The notes below the pieces were generated by a model. That model was not told the origin of the DNA, searched no databases, and worked only from the letters and a program-made list of their open reading frames with translations. A program made the translations under genes and the position numbers. DNA of 44,874 bases, taken from CAZEQD01 sp964514305. GTDB taxonomy: Bacteria; Acidobacteriota; Aminicenantia; Aminicenantales; Aminicenantaceae. The stretch covers positions 1 through 44,874 of the forward strand of contig CAZEQD010000011.1 in the NCBI GenBank assembly GCA_964514305.1. The letters run 5' to 3'. The stretch's first letter is position 1. Every line of letters starts with the position of its first letter. Below, in pieces: positions 33,135-41,452 of this stretch.

Positions 33135-35395
33135 CTCCTAAAAAAAAACACCAATTAAACGAAATTATTAAAAAAGAGGAACTTGCTCCATCCATTAGCC
33201 TTTTTGAAATCTATACGCCTACTGTAGCTAACGTGGCCCGAGCCGGGCAATTTGTTGTCGTCCGGACTGATGATTATGCTGAGAGAATTCCCCTGACTAT
33301 CGCCGATTATAACCGTAAGAAACAAACAATTATTCTGGTCGTCCAAGCAGTAGGAGCTTCAACCCGCAAAATGAATGAATTAAAGGAAGGCGATATTCTC
33401 CTTGATGTAGTCGGTCCCTTGGGAAAACCAAGTCAAATAGAAAAGGTAGGCACTGCAGTCTGTATTGGTGGCGGAGTAGGCGTGGCCCCGGTCTATCCTG
33501 TTGCCAAGGCCTTAAAAAAGGCCGGAAACAAGGTAATCTCAATTATTGGGGCCCGGACTAAAGAAATGATCATCCTTCAAAAAGAGATGGATGCGATTAG
33601 CGACGAACTCTTTATTACCACTGATGATGGGACAGCTGGTCATCACGGTTTTGTCACCGATGAGCTGCAGAGACTAATAAATAATCAGCAAAAGATCGAT
33701 TTGGTAGTGGCTATTGGCCCGGCGGTCATGATGAGAGCTGTAGCTAAGGCCACCAAAAAGCCCGGTATTAAAACTATTGTCAGTCTTAATTCCATTATGG
33801 TCGATGGCACCGGTATGTGTGGAGCCTGTAGAATCACTGTGGGCGGAGTAACAAAGTTTGCCTGTGTGGACGGCCCCGAGTTCGATGCTCACCAGGTCAA
33901 TTTCGATGAATTACTGACCAGATCAGAGATGTATGCTCGAGAGGAACATCGAGCTTTATGGGATTATGAATGCAGGATGATTGAGGCCGAAAAAAAGCTA
34001 AAAAAGACCAGTAAGCGAGTGCCCATGCCCAAACAGGATCCTAAGCTCCGCATTCAGAATTTTGACGAAGTTGCTTTGGGCTACAGTAAGGAGCAAGCCA
34101 AGCAGGAAGCTTCTCGCTGTTTGGGGTGCAAAACATCTCCTTGTGTTTCAGGTTGTCCAGTAGAAATCGACATTCCTAGTTTCATTCATCTAATTCAGCA
34201 AGGTAATTTTATGGGAGCCATCCATAAAATAAAGGAAAAAAATAGCCTGCCGGCTGTTTGTGGCCGAGTCTGCCCCCAGGAAGACCAATGCGAAGCAAGT
34301 TGTGTCTGGTCTAAAAAAGGTCAGCCTATAGCTATAGGCCGCTTAGAAAGGTTTGTGGCCGATTACGAATTCCAGCAGGGAAATGTCCGGATTCCCAGGC
34401 TGCCTAAACCAACAGGAAAAAAAGTAGCTGTAGTCGGAGCCGGGCCTGCCGGTCTAACAGCTGCCAGTGAGCTGGCCAAGATGGGACATAAAGTTACTGT
34501 CTTTGAATCTCTTCATACGCCTGGGGGAGTATTAGTTTACGGTATCCCTGAATTCCGTCTGCCAAAATGGGTTGTCCAAAGAGAATGTGATTATATCAAA
34601 AAGCTTGGCGTGGAGATTAAAACCAGCTTTGTCGTGGGCAAAGCCAGCACTATAGATGACTTCTTTAAAAAAGGCTACCAGGCTGTTTTTATCGGCACTG
34701 GGGCAGGACTACCCTATTTCCTCAGAATTCCAGGTGAGAATCTAAAAGGCGTCTACTCAGCCAATGAATTCCTGACCAGAGTAAACCTGATGAAAGCTTA
34801 CCTTTTTCCTGAATACAATACTCCAATCCATCTTGGCCGCCAGATTGCTGTCATTGGTGGTGGCAATGTGGCTATGGATTCAGCCAGAACTTCCCTCCGT
34901 TTGGGAGCTGACGAAGTCTACCTTATCTACCGTCGAGCACGAGAACAGATGCCAGCCCGGGAAGAAGAGATAGAAAACGCTTTTGAAGAGGGAGTAAAAC
35001 CACTGCTTCTAACTAATCCTATCCGCATTTTAGGTGATGAAAGAGGTTGGGTTAAAGCAATTGAATGTATCAAGATGAAGCTGGGAGAGCCAGACTCCTC
35101 AGGCAGAAAAAGGCCTATTCCAATTGAGGGCAGTGAACATATGATTAAGGTTGATATGGTAGTGGTGGCTATTGGTCAGGGACCAAATCCTCTCCTGACT
35201 TCAACAACCCCTGATTTAAAAACTACAGAAAAAGGCAATATTATAGCTGATCCAGAAACCGGAAAGACTTCTAAGAAAGGCGTTTTTGCCGGGGGGGATA
35301 TTGTCACTGGAGCAGCTACTGTTATTCTGGCTATGGGCGCTGGCAAAAAAGCGGCCAGAGCTATTGATCAGTATTTAAAAGATGGCCGCTGGTAA
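33131..35395 (+). CDS. single-chain NfnA-NfnB fusion (electron-bifurcating ferredoxin/NADH/NADPH transhydrogenase)
   Basis: Residues about 1-285 match NfnA: FAD-site RIPLT, IGGGVGVAPVYP, and a 2Fe-2S motif with Cys230, Cys233 and Cys245 preceded by Asp225 (VDGTGMCGACR), the Asp being a known ligand in Thermotoga NfnA. Residues about 310-754 match NfnB/glutamate synthase small-chain type: Fe-S cysteines 330, 333, 338, 342 and 377, 381, 387, 391, FAD-binding VVGAGPAGLTAA, NADPH-binding VIGGGNVAMDSA and AGGDIVTGAATVILAMGAG. In characterised organisms these are two proteins; here they are one. The enzyme would balance NADH, NADPH and reduced ferredoxin. It is the last gene of the sensor operon (4-base overlap). 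A sulfide dehydrogenase (SudAB) role is the alternative. Confidence 0.88.
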   Translation: MTPKKKHQLNEIIKKEELAPSISLFEIYTPTVANVARAGQFVVVRTDDYAERIPLTIADYNRKKQTIILVVQAVGASTRKMNELKEGDILLDVVGPLGKPSQIEKVGTAVCIGGGVGVAPVYPVAKALKKAGNKVISIIGARTKEMIILQKEMDAISDELFITTDDGTAGHHGFVTDELQRLINNQQKIDLVVAIGPAVMMRAVAKATKKPGIKTIVSLNSIMVDGTGMCGACRITVGGVTKFACVDGPEFDAHQVNFDELLTRSEMYAREEHRALWDYECRMIEAEKKLKKTSKRVPMPKQDPKLRIQNFDEVALGYSKEQAKQEASRCLGCKTSPCVSGCPVEIDIPSFIHLIQQGNFMGAIHKIKEKNSLPAVCGRVCPQEDQCEASCVWSKKGQPIAIGRLERFVADYEFQQGNVRIPRLPKPTGKKVAVVGAGPAGLTAASELAKMGHKVTVFESLHTPGGVLVYGIPEFRLPKWVVQRECDYIKKLGVEIKTSFVVGKASTIDDFFKKGYQAVFIGTGAGLPYFLRIPGENLKGVYSANEFLTRVNLMKAYLFPEYNTPIHLGRQIAVIGGGNVAMDSARTSLRLGADEVYLIYRRAREQMPAREEEIENAFEEGVKPLLLTNPIRILGDERGWVKAIECIKMKLGEPDSSGRKRPIPIEGSEHMIKVDMVVVAIGQGPNPLLTSTTPDLKTTEKGNIIADPETGKTSKKGVFAGGDIVTGAATVILAMGAGKKAARAIDQYLKDGRW

Positions 35396-35423
35396 TTTAT
35401 AATTATTCTTTCTGATAAAGGGT

Positions 35424-35780
35424 CTAAAATGAAATTCCAGTTTTATTACTTTTTATATAGACCACTATCATTCTGGAAATCATGAACATTAGGCCACTGG
35501 CTATAGCTAGGCAGTATAAAGTAAGAAAAACCGTGTTGACCACTGACATTTTCTGAGAAACAGCCCTCGGAAAGAGAAGATCGAAAACTGTTTTTCCGAA
35601 TAAAATAAGCATGATAGCTATGCCTATAGCTGAACGATATAAGTAACTTTTAGCATTGACAATATTGACAGACTCTAAAGTAATAAGTGGATAAACCAGC
35701 CAAGCTGTCACAACCCAAATAAGAAGGACCAAGCCCAATTTAGTTCCTCTTTTGAGGCTTGATGGTTTTGTCCAATCCAT
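35424..35780 (-). CDS. small membrane protein of unknown function
   Basis: This 118-residue protein has three hydrophobic segments (LGLVLLIWVVTAWLVYPLI, a central one around SAIGIAIMLILFG, and VFLTLYCLAIASGLMFMI). The N-terminus is basic and cytoplasm-facing. AAGGAT lies before the ATG. It converges on the Nfn gene and follows an S9 peptidase pseudogene on the same strand. I recognise no family. Confidence 0.65.
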   Translation of the reverse strand: MDWTKPSSLKRGTKLGLVLLIWVVTAWLVYPLITLESVNIVNAKSYLYRSAIGIAIMLILFGKTVFDLLFPRAVSQKMSVVNTVFLTLYCLAIASGLMFMISRMIVVYIKSNKTGISF

Positions 35781-35798
35781 TTTCTTTATCCTTATAAT

Positions 35799-36822
35799 TT
35801 ATTTATACTTATTAAACCACTTTAGGATTCTTTTGAAAAGATCAAGTTGATGGCTGTATTCTCTAAGGCTATGGTATTCTCGAGGATAAACAACCAGAGT
35901 AACTTCAGCTCCACAATGTTTTAAGGCAGAATAAAACTCAAAAGCCTGGCTGACAGGCACTCTAAGATCTCTTTCTCCATGAACAATAAGCACAGGCGTC
36001 TTGACTCTTGAAGCATAGGTAAGAGGTGAATTTTTTCTGTAAATTTCAGGATTATCATAAGGAGAACTATTGAAGTAGCCAAGGAGAAAAGATGGTTCAT
36101 CAGTCAAGGCGTATTCCGTTAGCAAATCTGTTACTCCAGCCGAGACAAAAGCAGCTTTAAACCTGTCTGTTTGAGTTATAACCAAGGAAGTAAGGTAGCC
36201 GCCGTAGCTGGATCCTCCGACAAAAAGTCTATCTTTGTCAACCAGTCCTTCTAGGCATTGGTTCATTCAGTCAGAACTTTCTCTTGGCCACCCTTAAGGT
36301 CAACCAAGACAAGCTTACTTCTATATTCATGACCTTCTGCTGTAGGCAGAGGTGAAGCCAACATAGCAATTTTTCGGCTGTCTGGAGACCAGTTAAAGCT
36401 CCAGACTTTTTCCTCTTGAGAGGTAAGGAGTCTGGCCTTTCGATCCCTTAGGGGAAAGATCCAGAGGTGGATATGCCTGTAATCCTGATCGATCACCTGA
36501 GCATCATCTCCTTTAGCTAAACGCTCTCTCTCGGCTGAAGTTAGAGGTTTGGCCATCAAAAAAGCAATGGCTTCTCTATCTGGTGACCACTTAAAATCTC
36601 TAATGTTTGCTTTTTGGATGGTTATTTTTTTTATCTTTTTTTCTCTAAGATTATAAAAATAAATCTGAGAAAATTTATCCTTGGTCTGTCTGGAAAGAAA
36701 AGCAAAGCCACCCATTCTGCTGAATGTGATATTTGAGGATCCGATAGTCTTTTTAATTCCAGTAGATCTTCAGCAGTAAATGGCCTTTTATCAAAAGCTG
36801 ATGCCGCCCCCAGAGTAAACAT
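35799..36822 (-). pseudogene. S9 (prolyl oligopeptidase-type) peptidase pseudogene
   Basis: Three pieces of one gene are visible on the minus strand. The first (to about 36710) reads FDKRPFTAEDLLELKRLSDP and then shifts frame at EWVA. The second (36263-36715) continues the propeller (SRQTKDKFSQIYFYNLR, blades with WSPDR and WSPDS) and stops. The third (35799-36266) is the catalytic domain with nucleophile GGSSYGG, Asp in HGERDLRVP and His in PREYHS. Between pieces two and three roughly 250 residues of propeller and hydrolase are missing. Upstream of the ATG the bases still read like a signal peptide lacking a start codon. The catalytic residues survive, but the protein cannot be whole. Confidence 0.85.
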
Positions 36823-37069
36823 TAATAAAAAAAAGAAAATAAAACGTGAGTCAACAAGCTAACCGCTACCAAAAAACCTTTCGCTGGGAAAAAGAACGGA
36901 AATCAAGAAATAAGTATTGTTTCCCATTTTATTAATATTTGACTGAGAGGATTGACTGTGATATCAATGGCCGTGTATTTTTTTCAAAAACAAGTTCCGG
37001 TGGTCAAAAATAGTTAATTTTGCCCTTAATGAATAAAATCCACAATTGATTATTTAAGGGAGGAACTTA

Positions 37070-38344
37070 ATGACCGAAAGCTCAAGTTCAACAAAAAACT
37101 GGTGGCGCTGGCTTATCCTTCTGGCAGTCAGCCTGGTCATGTTTGGTTCATACTACATCTATGATTCTTTAAGTCCCATAAATGACTACATTCAGCGCAG
37201 TATGAACCTGGATAATGCCCGATTCGGCCTCCTTTTCTCCTTTTATGCTTTACCCAACCTTTTATTTCTGCTGGTAATTGCTGGCTTTCTCCTCGACCGT
37301 CTGGGGATTAGAAAAGCAGGAACCTTTTACGTTTTTCTTATTCTTTTTGGTTCTCTCATTACTTCCTTAGGGGCTGGAAAATCGTTCATAGTCATGCTCA
37401 TAGGCCGTATAATCTTTGGTTTCGGTTCCGAGGCTACTCTGCTGGTAACTAACAAAGTCATTGCCCGCTGGTTCAAAGGTAAAGAACTGGGGTTTGCTTA
37501 CGGCCTTAACATTACAGTCATGAGGTTGGGTACTATCCTGGCCTTCAACACTTCCGCTCAAATTGCTGAGGCTACTGGCACCTGGCGTTGGTCGGTCTGG
37601 ACCGGGACAATTATTATGTTTGTCTCTTTCTTGCTCTTTCTTATTTACCTCTTAATGGATAGGGATGTAGATAAACTTATTAAAGCTGGCACAGAAGAAA
37701 AAATCGTGGCCGCCGATGTCTGGAAATTGAGTTCAGCTTTTTGGTTTATCAGCTTTCTCTGCGTTACTTTCTATTCAGCTATTTTCCCCTTTACCAATCA
37801 TGCTCCTCGCTTCCTCCAGATGAAATTTGGGCTATCAGCAGCTAAAGGTGGTCAATATACCTCTTACATAATGACAGCTTCCATGATTTTCACTCCCATT
37901 CTGGGCTTGTTGGTGGATAAATTTGGCCATAGAGGAAAGATTATGTTTATTGGCTCACTGTTGATTGTCCCCGCTCATCTCCTTCTTGGTCTAACCTATC
38001 TTCATCCCGCTATTTCCTTTATAATTCTGGGGGCTTCATTCTCCTTAGTACCGGCTGCCCTCTGGCCAGCTATCCCCATCCTGGTTAAAGAAAAACTGTT
38101 GGGGACTGCTTTTGGCATTATCGCCTGGATCCAGATGTTTGGCCTTTTCCTTTTCCCTTGGCTAGCCGGCAAAATTGTCGATGCTGCGGGCGGAAACTAT
38201 AATAATATGGAAATAATGTTCGCCTCTCTTGGCTTATCAGGCCTTATTTTCTCTTTGCTCCTCCTTAGAGCAGATAAAAAACAAAAACTTGGTTTGGAGC
38301 TGCCGACAAGGGAGGCCCAGGCCAGAGCAGACGCTTCTTCGTGA
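37070..38344 (+). CDS. MFS transporter of the MFSD1-like group (candidate dipeptide transporter)
   Basis: This 424-residue transporter has 12 predicted membrane segments. Its first half closely follows the animal lysosomal protein MFSD1: FGSYYIYDSLSPINDYIQ, YALPNLLFLLVIAGFLLDRL, FGFGSEATLLVTNKVIARWF and KGKELGFAYGL. MFSD1 has been described as a general dipeptide uniporter, so import of dipeptides is a reasonable guess in this peptidase-rich region. GGGAGGAA lies before the ATG. A weak TTGACT/TATTTT pair (36952-36981) may be its promoter. The 247-base gap before it holds nothing else I can name. Confidence 0.85.
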   Translation: MTESSSSTKNWWRWLILLAVSLVMFGSYYIYDSLSPINDYIQRSMNLDNARFGLLFSFYALPNLLFLLVIAGFLLDRLGIRKAGTFYVFLILFGSLITSLGAGKSFIVMLIGRIIFGFGSEATLLVTNKVIARWFKGKELGFAYGLNITVMRLGTILAFNTSAQIAEATGTWRWSVWTGTIIMFVSFLLFLIYLLMDRDVDKLIKAGTEEKIVAADVWKLSSAFWFISFLCVTFYSAIFPFTNHAPRFLQMKFGLSAAKGGQYTSYIMTASMIFTPILGLLVDKFGHRGKIMFIGSLLIVPAHLLLGLTYLHPAISFIILGASFSLVPAALWPAIPILVKEKLLGTAFGIIAWIQMFGLFLFPWLAGKIVDAAGGNYNNMEIMFASLGLSGLIFSLLLLRADKKQKLGLELPTREAQARADASS

Positions 38345-38467
38345 TTTAAGCTGCTTATTAAAGTTAAATAAAAAGTAATCAACCAATCCCAAACTATATC
38401 AGTCAGATTAAATAACAAAAATAGCTGTTTATGTCTTCTCTTTACGGTGAATTTTATGAAAATAGGT

Positions 38468-38544
<77 letters not shown>

Positions 38545-38609
38545 ATGTCTGATATATTATAGCAAATCTTTTTCTTTTGTCAAAAAAATATGCATATTGG
38601 TAAGTAAAC

Positions 38610-38631
38610 GGCCTGCTGAGGACAGCAGGCC
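38610..38631. repeat. REP-like palindrome between tRNA-fMet and nuoJ
   Basis: GGCCTGCTG-AGGA-CAGCAGGCC is a perfect nine-pair hairpin with a four-base loop. It is followed by CTCCAGACTAT and, after 30 bases, by a half copy (GGCAGGTTCTACAGACTAT) ending before the nuo promoter. It is the C-to-T/G-to-A co-varied form of the copy at 26726, so base pairing is conserved. Confidence 0.85.
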
Positions 38632-38708
38632 CTCCAGACTATGCTGAAATTTTGCTAACTTCTAGGGACGGCAGGTTCTACAGACTATCCAAATTACTTT
38701 TAATTTCC

Positions 38709-38738
38709 TTGACATCACCTTATGGCAAAAAATATAAT
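38709..38738 (+). promoter_or_regulatory. near-consensus sigma-70 promoter of nuoJKLMN
   Basis: TTGACA (38709-38714) and TATAAT (38733-38738) are separated by 18 bases. Transcription should begin near 38745, only about seven bases before ATG 38752, and no Shine-Dalgarno sequence is present. The operon therefore really begins at nuoJ and its first cistron is probably translated from a nearly leaderless message. Confidence 0.75.
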
Positions 38739-38751
38739 TGGGGACTAAAAA

Positions 38752-39249
38752 ATGGGCCTATTTCTTTTCTTTTTGTTAGCTGTATTGTGTGTTGGTTCAG
38801 TCCTGGGGATGATTATCTCTAAAAACCAGGCGTACAATGCTCTCTATTTAGTCCTAGCTTTTGCCTGTTTGGGTGGTCTTTTTGGCCTTCTTAATGCCCC
38901 TTTTATTGCGGCTGTCCAAATCATTATTTATGCCGGGGCTATTATGGTTCTTTTTATTTTTGTCATCATGATGATTAACCTGCGCCGCGGTCTTCCCCCA
39001 GAAAGAAAGAAGTGGACTCTTTATTTGGCTGGCCTATTGGCTTTTTTCCTCATAGGTGAATTGATATTATCTCTAAAAGCCAGCTTTTCCTTCTTTAGAA
39101 CTACTGCTGGCGAAAAAATAGGAAGCCCGGCTGAACTAGGCCACCTTCTTTTCACTAAATACCTCTACCCTTTTGAAATAACTTCAATTCTTATTATTGC
39201 CGGCTTAGTGGGAGCCATTGTCCTAGCAAAAAAAAGGGAGAAAGAATGA
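38752..39249 (+). CDS. nuoJ: NADH-quinone oxidoreductase subunit J
   Basis: The 165-residue membrane subunit has five hydrophobic segments. The conserved TM3 region reads PFIAAVQIIIYAGAIMVLFIFVIMM, with the pi-bulge Tyr/Gly-rich segment. It lies in the proton-translocating arm of complex I. It is the first gene of the cluster, directly behind a strong promoter; nuoA-I and nuoH are not upstream. Its end overlaps nuoK by 4 bases (ATGA). Confidence 0.93.
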   Translation: MGLFLFFLLAVLCVGSVLGMIISKNQAYNALYLVLAFACLGGLFGLLNAPFIAAVQIIIYAGAIMVLFIFVIMMINLRRGLPPERKKWTLYLAGLLAFFLIGELILSLKASFSFFRTTAGEKIGSPAELGHLLFTKYLYPFEITSILIIAGLVGAIVLAKKREKE

Positions 39250-39548
39250 TTCCAACTAGTTACTTCCTTATTTTAAGCATTATACTTTTTGCCCTGGGAA
39301 TAGTGGCTTTTTTTGTCAAAAAAGATCTAATCACCATGTTTATGGCCGTGGAAGTTATGCTCAGTGCCGCTAATTTAGCCTTCATTACCTTAGCTCGGGC
39401 AGCCAATTCATTGGATGGCCAGGTTATTGTCTTCTTTGTCATAACCGTGGCCGCTGCTGAGGCTGCAGTTGGCCTAGCTATCATCATTCTCATCTTCCGC
39501 CAGAAGAAAACAGTCAAAACTGAAGATATAAATTTAATGAAAGGATAA
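39246..39548 (+). CDS. nuoK: NADH-quinone oxidoreductase subunit K
   Basis: The 100-residue subunit has three membrane segments. The two buried glutamates of the proton path, Glu36 (MAVEVMLSAANLAF) and Glu72 (VAAAEAAVGLAI), fall at the same numbers as in E. coli NuoK. GGGAGAAAG, inside the end of nuoJ, serves as ribosome binding site. Confidence 0.95.
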   Translation: MIPTSYFLILSIILFALGIVAFFVKKDLITMFMAVEVMLSAANLAFITLARAANSLDGQVIVFFVITVAAAEAAVGLAIIILIFRQKKTVKTEDINLMKG

Positions 39549-39549
39549 A

Positions 39550-41451
39550 ATGACAGACTTCTTCTGGCTTATTCCATTTATCCCAGTCCTCAGTACCTTT
39601 ATCCTGGTCGTTTTTGGCAGAATCCTTCCTAAAAGATATGTATCTTTGCAGGCTTGTCTGGCTGTCTTTACTTCCTTTGTAATTTCTATCATCTCCTTTC
39701 TCGGATTCCTTAAACTCGGTCCTGAACATTATCCAGTAATCAAAACTCTTTTCTCCTGGATTAAAGCCGGAAGCTTTCAGGCCAATTTTTCTCTCCAGTT
39801 TGACCCCCTATCAGCCGTAATGGCCATGGTTGTTACTGGAGTCAGCTTCTTGATTCATGTCTACTCAGTAGGCTACATGGCTGAGGACAAAGGCTACACC
39901 CGTTACTTTGCTTATCTCAATCTTTTTACCTTTGCTATGTTACTGCTAGTTATGGGCTCAAATATTGTCTTAATGTTTGTCGGTTGGGAAGGTGTAGGCC
40001 TCTGTTCTTATCTATTAATAGGTTTCTGGTTCGAAAGGCCATCAGCAGCTAAGGCCGGCCAGAAAGCTTTTATTGTCAACCGTATAGGTGATGCAGGCTT
40101 TCTCCTGGGAATATTCTTTATTTTTATTCTTATCGGTAATGGAGAATTCACCATTATCAATAAAGCCATCTCAGGTGGAGTGATTTCTCAGGGGGCAGCC
40201 ACCTTAATTGCTATTCTCCTTTTTGTTGGAGCCACCGGCAAGTCAGCTCAGATTCCTCTCTATGTCTGGCTGCCAGATGCTATGGAAGGCCCGACTCCTG
40301 TTAGTGCTCTAATTCATGCAGCGACCATGGTCACCGCTGGTGTTTACATGGTTTCCAGGCTGAATCTTCTCTACACCTTCTCAGGCATAGCCGGCCAAAT
40401 TGTAGCTGTAGTGGGGGCGGTAACAGCTGTTTACGCGGCCACCATGGCCTTAACTCAAAACGACATAAAAAGAGTCCTGGCCTATTCTACTATATCCCAG
40501 ATTGGCTACATGTTTATGGGCTGCGGGGTGGGAGCTTTTGCGGCCGGGATGTTTCATCTCTACACGCATGCTTTTTTTAAAAGCCTTCTCTTTCTGGCAG
40601 CAGGCAGTGTCATGCACGCCCTCTCTGGAGAACTTGATATGCGTAAGATGGGAGGTTTACGCAAATACCTTCCTCTCACCTACCCGACCTTTCTGGTAGG
40701 GGCTATTGCCATTGCCGGTGTGCCTTTTTTCTCCGGCTTCTTTTCTAAAGACGCTATTCTCATTCAGGCTTACGCTCATGGCCAGTATTTTGTCTGGGCT
40801 CTGGGTGTAACTGGAGCTATTCTAACAGCTTTCTACATGTTCCGACTTATTTTCCTTACCTTTCATGGCCAAGAGAGAATAGAGCTTGAAGCCAAAAAGC
40901 ATCTCCATGAGTCTCCTCCGGTGATGACTGTACCTTTAGTTATTTTAGCTTTCTTCTCTGTAGTAGCTGGCTATGTAAGCCTTCCTGTTATCTTTGGTAA
41001 GAATCTAAACTGGTTTGATAAATTCCTAGAGCCAGTCATAAAGGTCCCTCATGAAGCTCATCTGGCTCTGAGTACAGAATGGCTGCTAATCCTCATTTCG
41101 GTAGCGATGGTTCTGGCTGGAATATATATCGCTTACATCTTTTATATTCGTAATCCTCGTATTCCTAAAAATTTAATAGTCAAGTTCCCTTCCCTTTACA
41201 GACTCTTATACCGAAAATATTACGTGGATGAGATCTACAATACTGTCTTTGTCAACTCGACCATAAAAGGCTCGGAAATTATTTATGATAACTTTGATTT
41301 AAAAGTTATAGATGGGGTGGTCAATGGATCAGCTTCAGTCACTAACTTCTCTGGAAAAATTCTGAGTTACCTCCAGAGTGGATTGCTCAAAGATTATGCC
41401 CTTGTCTTTCTTTTTGGTGTCGTCTTATTTTTAGGATATTTACTATTTTAG
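39550..41451 (+). CDS. nuoL: NADH-quinone oxidoreductase subunit L
   Basis: This is a 633-residue antiporter-like subunit, slightly longer than the E. coli protein. Glu147 (GWEGVGLCSYLLIGFW) and Lys231 (GKSAQIPLYVWLPDAMEGP) are the proton-channel residues. The C-terminal part contains the long lateral helix (about 540-600) and a final membrane anchor (YALVFLFGVVLFLGYLLF), as in true NuoL rather than Mrp antiporters. It starts 1 base after nuoK with AAAGGAT as ribosome binding site and is followed by nuoM after 1 base. Confidence 0.95.
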   Translation: MTDFFWLIPFIPVLSTFILVVFGRILPKRYVSLQACLAVFTSFVISIISFLGFLKLGPEHYPVIKTLFSWIKAGSFQANFSLQFDPLSAVMAMVVTGVSFLIHVYSVGYMAEDKGYTRYFAYLNLFTFAMLLLVMGSNIVLMFVGWEGVGLCSYLLIGFWFERPSAAKAGQKAFIVNRIGDAGFLLGIFFIFILIGNGEFTIINKAISGGVISQGAATLIAILLFVGATGKSAQIPLYVWLPDAMEGPTPVSALIHAATMVTAGVYMVSRLNLLYTFSGIAGQIVAVVGAVTAVYAATMALTQNDIKRVLAYSTISQIGYMFMGCGVGAFAAGMFHLYTHAFFKSLLFLAAGSVMHALSGELDMRKMGGLRKYLPLTYPTFLVGAIAIAGVPFFSGFFSKDAILIQAYAHGQYFVWALGVTGAILTAFYMFRLIFLTFHGQERIELEAKKHLHESPPVMTVPLVILAFFSVVAGYVSLPVIFGKNLNWFDKFLEPVIKVPHEAHLALSTEWLLILISVAMVLAGIYIAYIFYIRNPRIPKNLIVKFPSLYRLLYRKYYVDEIYNTVFVNSTIKGSEIIYDNFDLKVIDGVVNGSASVTNFSGKILSYLQSGLLKDYALVFLFGVVLFLGYLLF

Positions 41452-41452
41452 A

